Notes: a model not told the origin generated them from the letters alone. A stretch of DNA of 40,062 bases from Geitlerinema sp. PCC 9228 (GCF_001870905.1 NZ_LNDC01000052.1:14027-54088); one strand, 5' to 3'. Positions 8,078 through 16,840 are shown, counted from the stretch's first letter. Numbers and translations: made by a program.

Positions 8078-8755
8078 CTAGCGATCGCCCTTTTTATCTT
8101 CAATCTCTTCACCCACATCAATCCGTTGTTTTTTCTTGACCCAACCCGTTACGATTGCTAAGAGAAAAACCCCCAACAATGCACCAAAAAGTAACCAACC
8201 ACTATTTTCTAAAAAACCAGCACCCACAGCCACCAATGGTGCATTGGAAATAACAACACTCAGCACCAAAGCCAGGAGAAAACGAGATACCGGTGTTTGG
8301 GTTAAACCCACACCATAACTCACAAAGTCAAATAATCCCGTCATTAACAAACCCGTCATGGTAAAGAAATTGTCTTCTAGATGTTTTTGGGCAAGAGAAT
8401 CCACTCGTTGCATGGAGCGATCGCCAATAAATTTCCCCACCCACTTGCGTCCGTAGCGTCGCGATAAAGAAAAGCTCAAACTACAAGACATCAGGTCGGC
8501 AAGAGAAACAATTAGAAAACCAGGACCAAAACCAAACAATCCCCCACCGAGAACCGCATAAACCGTTCCCGGCAAAGAAGGAATTACCACGCTGGTAAAC
8601 CGCAATCCAAAGACCCCGAGAGGTGCCCAAATTCCCAATTTGCTAACAAATGCTCGCAGGTCTTCGATATTAAAATATTGGCTTAAAATGATAGCAAGGG
8701 CTATCAAAACAACAACAACTAGAAATGTTAATCCTTGGCGTATTCTTAAAGACAC
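8078..8755 (-). CDS. TVP38/TMEM64 (VTT/DedA-superfamily) membrane protein
   Basis: The 225-residue protein starts at GTG 8755. An N-terminal membrane anchor (residues about 7-27) is followed by the VTT-domain core: PSLPGTVYAVLGGGLFG around 60-76, then SLADLMSCSLSF and RRYGRKW. A further hydrophobic hairpin is near residues 130-200, and the C-terminus is charged. The GTVYAVLGG and re-entrant loop pattern matches TVP38/TMEM64 proteins, a branch of the DedA superfamily whose characterised members include lipid scramblases and C55-P translocases. The lipid moved here is not inferable. It precedes the MFS gene in a likely two-gene unit and diverges from a K+ regulatory gene. Confidence 0.85.
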   Translation of the reverse strand: MSLRIRQGLTFLVVVVLIALAIILSQYFNIEDLRAFVSKLGIWAPLGVFGLRFTSVVIPSLPGTVYAVLGGGLFGFGPGFLIVSLADLMSCSLSFSLSRRYGRKWVGKFIGDRSMQRVDSLAQKHLEDNFFTMTGLLMTGLFDFVSYGVGLTQTPVSRFLLALVLSVVISNAPLVAVGAGFLENSGWLLFGALLGVFLLAIVTGWVKKKQRIDVGEEIEDKKGDR

Positions 8756-8984
8756 GATCGCTTAAAAAATTGGATTACTGTCGGCTGTTGCGCGTTGACT
8801 TAAAATCGAAAAGTACAAGTATAGTATAGCCGTTTTCTATGCTAGTGGTTCCATCGTAATTTTGTCAACAGAAAGGCAACGTTGCTTTCAAAAAAATAGT
8901 TCTTTTGTTAGGGTAGATACTATTGGAAAATCATGGTTGATGAAGAAAACATTCTCCAAAATAAATGGAGAAATAGGGAAATAC

Positions 8985-9659
8985 ATGTACATTTTGATTG
9001 GTGGTGCCGGGATGATGGGGTTGGATTTAGCCAAAACCCTGCTGCACATGGGTCATACCATTGCTATTGTAGACACAGATTCCCTCGCTTGCCAGTATGC
9101 CCGTGAGAAAATTGGGGTGATGGCTTTTGAAGGCAGTGCGGTGAATACCACCGTCTTATTAGAGGCAGGCATCCGCAAAGCCAACGCTATTATTGCCACC
9201 CTGCGGGAAGATGCCCTCAACCTGGCGATGGTTACCCTATCCAAACACTACGGTGTACCTCAGATTTTAGTACGAATGAGCGATCGCGATTTTGCCGACC
9301 CCTACCAACTTGCCGGGGCAACTCATATCATCAGTACCACCGAACTAGCCATTAGCCGCATCGTCAATGCCATCGAATATCCCCAAGTCGATGCCATGAT
9401 GCATTTTGAACAGGGGCAGGTAGAAGTTATCAAACTATCCATTCCCCAAAATTGCTACGTTGCCGGACGTACGATTGCGGAAATTGCCCAAGACCCTGGT
9501 TTTCCCACAGGAACTCTCATCATTGGCTATCAAGCCAATCCTTCCCAAGATTTAATTATCCCCAATGGCAATACTGTTTTAGAAAGCGGTTCCACAATTT
9601 TAGCTGTTACCAAACCCGACTTGGTACGGCAGACAATTGATTTTATGGGATTGTGTTAG
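8985..9659 (+). CDS. TrkA/KtrA-type K+ transport regulatory subunit (RCK)
   Basis: I start the 224-residue protein at ATG 8985 because a Rossmann fold should begin within a few residues; upstream in-frame ATG 8940 and TTG 8862 add an unusual tail. Residues 4-14 hold the dinucleotide motif GGAGMMG, with the acidic end of beta-2 at IVDTD. Residues up to about 135 are RCK_N (EAGIRKANAIIATL; VRMSDRDFAD). Residues 140-224 fit RCK_C. Such subunits form rings that gate Trk/Ktr potassium channels in response to nucleotides. No membrane subunit is adjacent. Together with the antiporter downstream it suggests an ion-homeostasis neighbourhood. Confidence 0.88.
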   Translation: MYILIGGAGMMGLDLAKTLLHMGHTIAIVDTDSLACQYAREKIGVMAFEGSAVNTTVLLEAGIRKANAIIATLREDALNLAMVTLSKHYGVPQILVRMSDRDFADPYQLAGATHIISTTELAISRIVNAIEYPQVDAMMHFEQGQVEVIKLSIPQNCYVAGRTIAEIAQDPGFPTGTLIIGYQANPSQDLIIPNGNTVLESGSTILAVTKPDLVRQTIDFMGLC

Positions 9660-9720
9660 TTTGTTTTTATATTGTTTTGCCAAAAATTGATAATTCCATC
9701 TCGTCGGGTGGGCATTGCCC

Positions 9721-10062
9721 TACTTTTTCAGAAAATAATGGTAGGGTGGGCATTGCCCACCCGATAAATATTAATTTAATCATCCTGCACCGATAAAAGC
9801 CTTTCGTTCAATTCCTTAATATAATTTTGTGCTACTTTTTCAGAAAATAATGGTAGGTAGGTGGGCAATGCCCACCCGATAAATATTAATTTAATCATCC
9901 TGCAGCGATAAAAGCCTTTCGTTCAATTCCTTAATATAATTTTGTGCTACTTTTTCAGAAAATAATGGTAAGGTGGGCATTGCCCACCCTACTACAAATA
10001 TTAATTTAATCATCCTGTAGTGATAAAAGCCTTTCGTTCAATTCCTTAATATAATTTTGTGC
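9721..10062. repeat. Three tandem 112-115-nt units copying the antiporter 3' end
   Basis: Units run 9721-9832, 9833-9947 and 9948-10062. Each contains TACTTTTTCAGAAA, a palindrome with core GGTGGGCATTGCCCACC (its spacer reads AAT in unit 2 and ATT in units 1 and 3), AATATTAATTTAATCATCC and the last roughly 20 codons plus stop of the antiporter gene. Unit 3 holds the real 3' end of that gene. Units 1 and 2 preserve the C-terminal codons and TAA as non-functional copies. A half-palindrome, CGGGTGGGCATTGCCC, stands just before unit 1. The array fills the spacer between the convergent trk-type and antiporter genes. Confidence 0.9.
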
Positions 10063-11673
10063 TACTTTTTCAGAAAGCAAACCTTTACGAACAGCATCGT
10101 TAATTGCTACTTTCTCCGCCACATAAAGACGACGGCGAAGTTTGTCTAAATAAGCTCTTTCCGCGACATTATCCGGTTGGTTGGCAATCCTTTGGTTGTA
10201 AATTTCTCGCAACTCATCTTCAGAAGACGCAATGCGAGCTTGATAGTTGGCAAATATCTCCTCGTAGATTAATTTAGGCAAACCACCAGCTTCAAAAAGA
10301 TTTTTCAGTTCTCTTTGAGCTGCCTTGGATGCTAGTAACTTCATTTGTAAGTTTTCAATATATCGCTGCGTGGGAGATGCTTGCGACAGTTGCAATCGCT
10401 TCACCAACCAAGGCAAACTCAATCCCTGAACGATAAGAGAAACCAGCACCGTACTAAAGATTAACGTAATAACTTGCGATCGCCCAGGCAACGTTACCGG
10501 CAAACTCAAAGCCAACGCCATAGAAAGCGACCCTTTCACATTCCCCAAAATCAGAACATGTTGCCACCGCCAAGGCAAAGGACGGTCAAAAAAACGCAGC
10601 AGCGACAGCAAAAAATAGATAGAAACAATTCGTCCGATTTGATACGCCAAAATCGCCAATAAAGCTGTGGGAATCGTTGCAAATAAAATCCGGGGGTCTA
10701 CTTCAATCCCCACCAACAAAAAAATAAACGTATTGACACCAAACCCAGCATATTCCCAAAAATTCAGCAGCGTTACTTTAATAGAAGCAGAGGTTTGCCG
10801 AAAGCCAAGATTGCCAATCACCAACCCCGCCAACACCACAGCAATGGCACTGGAAACGCCTAAAGATTGACCAATTTGAAATGTTCCCAGGGAAACAGCA
10901 ACCGTTAGCAAAATATTGCTCAAATCGTCGTCAATTTGCTGAAACAATCCGACGCAAAGATATCCCAATCCCAAGCCAAGCAGGCTACCTCCCCCAAAGG
11001 CAATGGCAATTTCTTGCAGGGTTTGACCAAATTGAAACGAACCTTCTAGATGAATGGATGCGATAACACTCAGCAATACCAGTGCAATGCCATCGTTAAA
11101 TAGACTTTCCCCTTCCACAATGGTTGCCAGGCGGGCAGGAACAGTGACGCTGCGGAATGCTACAATAACGGAAACTGTATCGGTAATTGTTAAAATTACG
11201 CCTACGGCACAAGCTGTAATCCATGCTAAACTTAGGGAAAATTTCAAAAACGTCGCGGTAATGGCAGCGGCAAGAAGAACGCCTGGTCCTGCCAACAAGG
11301 CGATGGGTTTGATGGTAGTTCGCAGTCGGCTAATATCGGTGTTGATGGCGGCTTCAAAAATTAAGATGGGGAGGAATAAATTTAAAACCACATCGGGATT
11401 TAAGCCCACCGCTTCTGGCAAGGATTCTTTGGTAATCGCCAATCCCGCTAGAACCAATCCCACGACGTAGGGGATTTTTAGACGACGGGTAATCAGGGCA
11501 ACGGCTGTTGCCACTAGCAACAACACTATGGAGGTAGTAATAAGCCCCGTGAAGTCTCCTGAAGATGCTGAAATTGTTTGGTTCAATGGTGGCGTGGCTA
11601 CATTGTTGGCAAGCAGGCGGCAATAGGTCACGTGGCATTCATCCGTTACAACCGACAAATCGTTTCCGACCAA
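10006..11673 (-). CDS. CPA1-family Na+(K+)/H+ antiporter (NhaP-type)
   Basis: About 555 residues with 12 or more hydrophobic segments over residues 45-420, then a cytosolic helical tail of about 135 residues. Family marks are GLVLAGLAI near 75, FNDGIALVL near 190, whose Asp is the expected ion-binding residue of the ND motif, and a later Gly-rich membrane segment (GNVKGSLSMALALSLP). CPA1 antiporters exchange Na+ or K+ for H+ across the plasma membrane and matter for salt and pH tolerance. The start is unclear: TTG 11673 is the longest option and GTG about 42 bases further in is an alternative. The gene's 3' terminal segment has been copied twice immediately downstream. Confidence 0.88.
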   Translation of the reverse strand: MVGNDLSVVTDECHVTYCRLLANNVATPPLNQTISASSGDFTGLITTSIVLLLVATAVALITRRLKIPYVVGLVLAGLAITKESLPEAVGLNPDVVLNLFLPILIFEAAINTDISRLRTTIKPIALLAGPGVLLAAAITATFLKFSLSLAWITACAVGVILTITDTVSVIVAFRSVTVPARLATIVEGESLFNDGIALVLLSVIASIHLEGSFQFGQTLQEIAIAFGGGSLLGLGLGYLCVGLFQQIDDDLSNILLTVAVSLGTFQIGQSLGVSSAIAVVLAGLVIGNLGFRQTSASIKVTLLNFWEYAGFGVNTFIFLLVGIEVDPRILFATIPTALLAILAYQIGRIVSIYFLLSLLRFFDRPLPWRWQHVLILGNVKGSLSMALALSLPVTLPGRSQVITLIFSTVLVSLIVQGLSLPWLVKRLQLSQASPTQRYIENLQMKLLASKAAQRELKNLFEAGGLPKLIYEEIFANYQARIASSEDELREIYNQRIANQPDNVAERAYLDKLRRRLYVAEKVAINDAVRKGLLSEKVAQNYIKELNERLLSLQDD

Positions 11674-12135
11674 ACTTTAGCGAATCTGACAGAAAAAACG
11701 CTTTCATATCATAAAACGTTTATTTTGTCAATCCCCCCATTTTCGCCGCCCAAAAAATTTCTCGATACAGGTAGGTTCGCCGAAACGCGATCGCGCGATC
11801 GCTCTCCACGCAAAAAAAGGGGTTTTGGCATTTTTAACCCAAGATCTGGGTAAAAATACACAGAAAACCCCAAAATACCAGTGTCTAAACCATAAACGAT
11901 CGTAGCATATTGGCTGAAAAACTGCCAACTCGTATTTTAATTGAAAATCTATCTCAACAAAAAAACAGGGATTTCGCCGGTTGTATTTAAATCCTAAAAT
12001 CGTTTCTCGGTATTTATCCTCCTGTTTAATAATACCTCCCCAACCAAATCCATACAAAGAAGGGCAAACAGCAATTGATTCTTTTTCTTTTTGCTGGGTA
12101 AGCGAATACAACTGCCTATCTACAGCAGAACGAAA
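11674..12135. other. Intergenic stretch, no gene seen
   Basis: I see no supported gene here. Two perfect HIP1 octamers are directly abutted at 11787-11802. The stretch holds the upstream regions of the antiporter gene and the 3' flank of the DUF488 operon. I found no clear terminator hairpin. Confidence 0.6.
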
Positions 12136-12807
12136 CTACATGGCAATGACGCCTGCAATTAATTTCCAAGCAGGGGCTTCTCCTTCCCAGTCTGGAAATG
12201 CATAAGGAATGCTCAGACTCATGGTTACCAAACAACGAGTGGGAGGTTCGTAACCGTCATCTAGTTTTTTAACCAATAGAGGGTCGGTAATTTTAATTTT
12301 CCGCAGACAAATCCCCCGAGACGTTACAATTGTTCCCCGCCAATCCATGTATCCTTTACCGTTTGGTTTTCCTTCTATGGAAAAACGTTCGGCGAAAATG
12401 AGCTGCAAGGTGGTACGTTGGTGAAAAGGAAGGCTTCGCAAATAGGAAGGGTAGACATATTTCCAACGATTGTGGAGAATATACGCGCCGCGATCGCAGT
12501 AGGGCAGCACATCCTCAACGTTCGCGCGACCGACATATTGCCATTGACCCGCCAAAACGGAATGATTTTCGCACTCAAAGCCAAAATCATCTCCCGTATC
12601 GTCTAAAGGAATGGCTAAAAGATCGAGCAATCTCGGTTCCCTGCCTTCCACAAACCGCACCCATTTGGGAACTTTGCCCGTTTCTGGATATAGGGTATCA
12701 CAAACCGGACGCACCCACTTACCAGTATCTACATCAATTCCTGCGATGCAACGTTCGTGTTTTTTCCAGGAATTCGCCAGACAGATAATTTTTCTCACAG
12801 ATGACAT
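12136..12807 (-). CDS. Dual-OB-like domain protein
   Basis: The 223-residue protein starts at ATG 12807, inside the last codons of the preceding DUF488 gene (13-base overlap). It opens with KIICLANSWKK and RCIAGIDVDTGKWVRPV, a pattern I recall from a family described as dual OB-containing, often annotated only as hypothetical. It is strand-rich with conserved-looking Trp residues (KWVRFVEG; DWRGTIVTSRG) and no membrane segment. OB folds commonly bind nucleic acid, but no function is established here. Its coupling to two DUF488 genes implies a shared role, perhaps in nucleic-acid modification, sensing or defence; that is inference. Confidence 0.75.
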   Translation of the reverse strand: MSSVRKIICLANSWKKHERCIAGIDVDTGKWVRPVCDTLYPETGKVPKWVRFVEGREPRLLDLLAIPLDDTGDDFGFECENHSVLAGQWQYVGRANVEDVLPYCDRGAYILHNRWKYVYPSYLRSLPFHQRTTLQLIFAERFSIEGKPNGKGYMDWRGTIVTSRGICLRKIKITDPLLVKKLDDGYEPPTRCLVTMSLSIPYAFPDWEGEAPAWKLIAGVIAM

Positions 12808-13241
12808 ATCTCAATATTTCCCCATTTTTCGCGCAAATACTCCGCTACCAAACGGCGATGGCAGCAATCTGGCTTGGCTTCGCTGCAAAGCAAGCAAGCA
12901 TGGTTAAAAAGATCGGGAGAAAGTTTTTGTTCGATTTGACGATTGTTTAAAAGGTCTAGAAAACTCCGTTCGTAGACTTGCCACTCTCCTTTATTTTTTT
13001 TGTATTCGTCTAAAATCTCTTTGGTGGGAGCGAGTTCTAAAATATGAACGTAGTCGATATGGCCAATGGTTTTGAGAAAATAGGGCAAGTCGGATTTTTT
13101 GGTAAATCCGGCCAGCTGGGAAACGTTGTTTAAACGGGTGTCGATAACTCGCTGTACCCCTGCTTCCTTGAGACTTTCAAAGAATTGCTGGGCGGTTTTT
13201 TTGGTAAATCCAATGGTGAATAAGTTAATGGTCGCGGTCAT
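12795..13241 (-). CDS. DUF488 protein, short form
   Basis: The 148-residue protein starts at ATG 13241, overlapping the upstream DUF488 gene by 17 bases. It begins with the family signature LFTIGFTKK and VIDTRLNN. Near the C-terminus it carries CLLCSEAKPDCCHRRLVAEYL-like residues: the Cys-x-Glu and Cys-His-Arg pair typical of DUF488. The family has been placed near rhodanese or phosphatase folds by comparative work I recall, but its reaction is unknown. It shares limited similarity with the longer paralogue upstream, so the pair is an old duplication or a heteromeric partnership. Confidence 0.85.
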   Translation of the reverse strand: MTATINLFTIGFTKKTAQQFFESLKEAGVQRVIDTRLNNVSQLAGFTKKSDLPYFLKTIGHIDYVHILELAPTKEILDEYKKNKGEWQVYERSFLDLLNNRQIEQKLSPDLFNHACLLCSEAKPDCCHRRLVAEYLREKWGNIEICHL

Positions 13242-13887
13242 GGGAAGTTGGGTCTTTTTCTACGTAGGCAATTTCGTCGCCTTGAAGTCTATAGGCTTGT
13301 TCCAAGCATTCTGCTTTTGTTGGGAGGGAATCCTGGGATGGGGCAAACAAGGAAAGCTGAATGGGTTGGCTGCTGCCTTGGAATTCTGTAAATCCATGCT
13401 TTTTCAGCATCCTGTCTTCTAAATGGTGGTGATTTTCTAAATGACCGTCTTTTAAAATATGGTTGATGTCGATATCGGGTTGGGATTTTTGCAAGTGCTG
13501 GCAAACCAAGATGGCACGGTGGCACGTGAGTGGGTCTTGTTCGGCACACATGAGGGAAATTCTGGGTTGGTTTTGGTTTACATCCCCGAGAAGGCGTGCA
13601 ATACCGCTGCGAAATTCTTCGGTTTGGGCAATTTTTTCGTAGACGGCTTTTCCATTCACGTAACATTCTTCGTGGTTGGGTCTCGCTCCCAATTCTTTCC
13701 CTAAAAATAGATAGGAAATGCCGGCTTGGGTTAAGGCTTTTTCTAAGGCGGCTTTTTTGAAGTGGGGCAGAAACTTGCTGTATGGATGGGAACGCACGTC
13801 GGCGACGACATCAATCTGATGCTGCTGCAGTAAAGATATAAATTTGTCTATGTCGTGGTTGGAATGACCAATGGTAAACAGTTCCAT
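13225..13887 (-). CDS. DUF488 protein, long form
   Basis: The 220-residue protein starts at ATG 13887. It opens LFTIGHSNHDIDKF, followed by VVADVRSHPYSKF, the usual DUF488 start. SLMCAEQDPLTCHRAIL at about residues 115-131 supplies the Cys-x-Glu...Cys-His-Arg motif. After residue 150 there is an extra tail of about 70 residues rich in His, Gln and acidic residues (HLENHHHLEDRML; QPIQLSLF) that the short paralogue lacks. It is the first gene of the three-gene overlapping operon, with the spacer containing tRNA-Val upstream. No promoter is obvious. Confidence 0.87.
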   Translation of the reverse strand: MELFTIGHSNHDIDKFISLLQQHQIDVVADVRSHPYSKFLPHFKKAALEKALTQAGISYLFLGKELGARPNHEECYVNGKAVYEKIAQTEEFRSGIARLLGDVNQNQPRISLMCAEQDPLTCHRAILVCQHLQKSQPDIDINHILKDGHLENHHHLEDRMLKKHGFTEFQGSSQPIQLSLFAPSQDSLPTKAECLEQAYRLQGDEIAYVEKDPTSHDRDH

Positions 13888-14137
13888 GGCGGGTATCCCT
13901 TGCCTTTAGCGCCTGGCGCATTTGGTCGCAAAATCTGATTTTGGTTGGAGAAGATTTTCTAAAAAGTTACTCTTTCCCTATATGGCTGTCAAGAATAACG
14001 CAACATTTCTTACGATGGTGGCGAGGTTTGTTGCTCAATCTTGCTGCGGTATGATTTTGACGAGACTGAAGAGACCAAAGAAAACGGCAGCGCTGAAGAG
14101 TACGAAGACTTCGCAGGGACGATTCGCGAATTGCTTC

Positions 14138-14285
14138 TATAGCAATTTCACATTAAATATAAATGGAATATGTCTAGACATTTGGAACTCCTGTAGGGGC
14201 GGTTCGCTTGCCCGCCCCTACCAATTAATTGCATCGCATACACGCCAAGTGAAAACGCTATATACAGGGAATTTCCATTTATAAC
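14138..14285. repeat. Possible MITE remnant with internal REP palindrome
   Basis: TATAGC-AA-TTTCAC at 14138-14151 is matched in reverse by GTGAAA-AC-GCTATA at 14249-14262. TATAAATGGAA at about 14158 is matched by TTCCATTTATA at about 14272. Between them is a perfect 10-bp stem, GTAGGGGCGG (14193-14202) with CCGCCCCTAC (14212-14221). The two outer pairs cross rather than nest. I see no gene elsewhere in 13888-14454. Confidence 0.4.
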
Positions 14286-14454
14286 ATTGCCGGTTCCATT
14301 TGTAGTGGATTTGGTATGACCTATGAACTTTGACAGGTTCAGTTTCCGCGAAGCTGCAGTCCGATTCCCTTGTCTTTCCTATGTTCCCCATCTTCTATAA
14401 ACACAGGGAAACGGGTTTTTAAAAACTTTTCCACCAAATTCGGAAAAAAAAGAA

Positions 14455-14526
<72 letters not shown>

Positions 14527-14643
14527 GTATTGGGCAACAATATCGTATTGTAACAGACTATCTACTAAAATAGCCAGCAATAGGAAGAAATTTTTTTAAA
14601 TTTTTCCTGGAAAACTCTTAATATCCCATTTGGCTTAATTTTT

Positions 14644-15300
14644 ATGCCTTCTGGTCGCACCCACGATCGCATTACCCTTTGGAGTTTGCCGGTTTTGGCA
14701 AGCATCACTTTTGTTCGTACTGGCAGCAGTAGTATCACCCTGTTGGTGTCGGGGGGATTTTTGTTTGGTGGTTTGATGTTTGGACCCGATTTGGATATTC
14801 GTTCCCGCCAGTACCAGCGTTGGGGATGGGGGCGTTGGATTTGGATTCCTTACCAGAGAAGTTTGCGCCATCGGGCTTTTTTATCCCACGGACCAATTGT
14901 GGGTACGTTGGGTCGTTTGCTGTATTTTGGAGTATGGTTGGCAACTATTGTACTGGTTGCTATTTTTATTTGGGCGATCGCGTGGGATATCTTCGGTCAA
15001 ACCGATAGCTGGCAACTCTCATTCCAACAGGTGCTTACCTCTAGCCTACAAACCATCCAGCGATCGCTGCAACAACACCCCCACCAATGGTTGGCAGTTC
15101 TTGTGGGTCTCGAACTCGGTGCCATGAGCCATTCTCTCAGCGATTGGAGTGGTTCCCTGTACAAACGAGTGCAAAAAAAGGGATGGCGCAGCATTTTGCC
15201 GGCAAAATCTCCAGCGGCAAAAAAAAAGCGTCGTTCCTCCAAATCCCCAAAATCCCGCCAACGGATTGCCAGCAAATCCAACTCGCGTAAAAATGGTTGA
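14644..15300 (+). CDS. DUF2227 family putative metal-binding membrane protein
   Basis: The 218-residue protein opens with SGRTHDRITLWSLP. It then has a hydrophobic pair of segments (about 15-50) containing GPDLD, the motif RHRAFLSHGP near residue 78, a long hydrophobic segment at about 90-118 and AMSHSLSDW near 168. The scattered His/Asp motifs next to membrane segments match DUF2227, annotated as putative metal-binding or metal-dependent hydrolase-like. The reaction is unknown. The last 40 residues are very basic (KKKRRSSKSPKSRQR), suggesting nucleic-acid or phospholipid contact. mazG follows 45 bases on and could be in the same transcript. Confidence 0.8.
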   Translation: MPSGRTHDRITLWSLPVLASITFVRTGSSSITLLVSGGFLFGGLMFGPDLDIRSRQYQRWGWGRWIWIPYQRSLRHRAFLSHGPIVGTLGRLLYFGVWLATIVLVAIFIWAIAWDIFGQTDSWQLSFQQVLTSSLQTIQRSLQQHPHQWLAVLVGLELGAMSHSLSDWSGSLYKRVQKKGWRSILPAKSPAAKKKRRSSKSPKSRQRIASKSNSRKNG

Positions 15301-15345
15301 AGATTGCGCAGATTGTTTATTTCATCGTTTTTTACCAAATTGGCT

Positions 15346-16182
15346 ATGTCTGGCACCCATCCTACCGACGATTCCCTAGATGCAAACCTGGCTGCCGTAC
15401 GGCGACTTGTGCAAATTGTGGCTGAATTGCGCCACCCCGAAACCGGTTGCCCTTGGGATTTGGCACAAACGGCAGAGTCTCTCATCCCCCATGTTATCGA
15501 AGAAGCCTACGAAACGGTTGATGCTATTCGCAGTGGCGATCGCGATGCCATGGCGGAAGAGTTAGGCGATTTGCTTTTACAAGTTGTATTGCAGGCACAA
15601 GTGGCAAAAGATAATCAAGAGTTTAGCCTAACCGAAGTTGCCAATACTATTAGCGAAAAGCTTGTGCGGCGACATCCCCATGTTTTTGGTGATGTACAAG
15701 TGAATAATGTTCAAGAGGTTCGCCAAAATTGGGAACAAATTAAAGCGGCAGAAAAAGGCGAAACCAACGCCGATAACCAAAAACTTAGCAAAAAACTGAG
15801 TCGCTACGCACGCACGTTACCGCCTTTGACAGGGAGTATGAAGATTTCCCAGAAAGCTGCTACTACGGGGTTTGAGTGGGATGATGCGAATGGTATTTGG
15901 GAGAAGTTCCAAGAAGAGGTGCAAGAGTTTCAACAGGCTTTGGCGCAAGAAAGCAGCAGCCGCCAGCAAGAGGAGTTGGGGGATTTGTTGTTTGTGATGG
16001 TGAACTTAGCGCGTTGGTATGGGTTGGATCCCAGCGAGGCTTTGCAGGATACCAACCATCGATTTGTACGGCGTTTTTCGCAAGTGGAAGCTTTGGCAGA
16101 TAAGCCGATGGATTCTTATTCGATAGAAGAATTAGAGGCTTTTTGGCAACAAGCGAAACAATATTTGAAGTCGAACCAGTAA
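15346..16182 (+). CDS. mazG: MazG nucleoside triphosphate pyrophosphohydrolase
   Basis: I start this 278-residue protein at ATG 15346 (MSGTHPTDD); an in-frame TTG at 15304 would add a hydrophobic stretch not typical of the family. The first MazG domain runs from about residue 15 (LVQIVAELRHPETGCPWD) and contains EEAYE and EELGD, the EExxE...ExxD metal-binding pattern. A second helical MazG domain in the C-terminal half repeats it (FQEEVQEF; EELGDLLF). MazG removes pyrophosphate from dNTPs and NTPs, cleaning damaged nucleotides, and in some bacteria affects (p)ppGpp. The length suits the two-domain E. coli type. crcB follows 15 bases on. Confidence 0.93.
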   Translation: MSGTHPTDDSLDANLAAVRRLVQIVAELRHPETGCPWDLAQTAESLIPHVIEEAYETVDAIRSGDRDAMAEELGDLLLQVVLQAQVAKDNQEFSLTEVANTISEKLVRRHPHVFGDVQVNNVQEVRQNWEQIKAAEKGETNADNQKLSKKLSRYARTLPPLTGSMKISQKAATTGFEWDDANGIWEKFQEEVQEFQQALAQESSSRQQEELGDLLFVMVNLARWYGLDPSEALQDTNHRFVRRFSQVEALADKPMDSYSIEELEAFWQQAKQYLKSNQ

Positions 16183-16197
16183 GGATGTTGGTACGTT

Positions 16198-16635
16198 TTG
16201 AAATTTCCGTTCAATTTGTGGCAATTTCTCGCTAATCTGGGACAGCAGCCAGGTATTCGGGCACCCCTGGCAATTGCTTTGGGTGCGATCGCGGGGGCTT
16301 TGACCCGTTACTATTTTAGTATGTGGCTGGCCAAACGGTTGGGGTCGGAGTTTCCCTATTCTACTTTGGTGGTGAATGTGACTGGCTGTTTGGTGATGGG
16401 TTTTTTTGCTACCCTCACTTTGGAAAAGTTGGTGGCGGTTTCCACGGAGTTGCGTTTGCTGGTGGCGGTGGGATTTTTGGGGTCTTATACCACGTTTTCT
16501 ACTTATAGTTTGGATTCTTTGTATTTGCTGCGCGATCGCCACCCCAATGTTGCCCTCTTGTATTTATTGGGAAGTGCTGCTGTCGGTATTTTTAGTGCCT
16601 ATTTGGGCTCGCTATTGGCTCGTTTTTGGCAATAA
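16198..16635 (+). CDS. crcB: CrcB/Fluc fluoride channel
   Basis: The 145-residue protein starts at TTG 16198, with AAGGA about 13 bases before it overlapping the mazG stop. Four membrane segments are visible. The family marks are GAIAGALTRY near residue 27, VVNVTGC near 60 with the conserved Asn, and GSYTTFSTYS near 98 with the Phe/Thr residues that line the fluoride path. Fluc proteins are dual-topology dimers that export fluoride. I see no fluoride riboswitch upstream; the gene seems to rely on transcription through mazG. Confidence 0.92.
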   Translation: MKFPFNLWQFLANLGQQPGIRAPLAIALGAIAGALTRYYFSMWLAKRLGSEFPYSTLVVNVTGCLVMGFFATLTLEKLVAVSTELRLLVAVGFLGSYTTFSTYSLDSLYLLRDRHPNVALLYLLGSAAVGIFSAYLGSLLARFWQ

Positions 16636-16805
16636 ATCCCACATTTCGCAGCTCGATCTCTATTTTCAATAGATTTTGGCTGAGAAATCTCCCTGATGGG
16701 GAGTCGAAGAGGATGAAAAGGGGCAAGAAAACTGGTGGTGAGGTGGGAAAATTGTTCGGGTCTTCGCAATACGGATGACCCATGAATTTTTTTGGCGACT
16801 GGGGG

Positions 16806-16834
16806 TTGATTTCCGGCGAGTCTTGACCTATAAT
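16806..16834 (+). promoter_or_regulatory. Near-consensus sigma-70 promoter with no gene downstream
   Basis: TTGATT at 16806-16811 and TATAAT at 16829-16834 are separated by 17 bases. Initiation would be near 16841, at the base of a long hairpin. The next real gene, ssb, is on the opposite strand and ends at 17180. Confidence 0.55.
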
Positions 16835-16840
16835 TTAGAT

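Noticed and set aside
9660-10005. CRISPR-like array because of regular repeats
   Set aside because: The units are 112-115 bases, contain gene sequence and lack unique spacers, so it is a tandem duplication.
10474-11470. Several plus-strand frames inside the antiporter gene
   Set aside because: They are antisense to a clear 12-helix transporter and show no family features.
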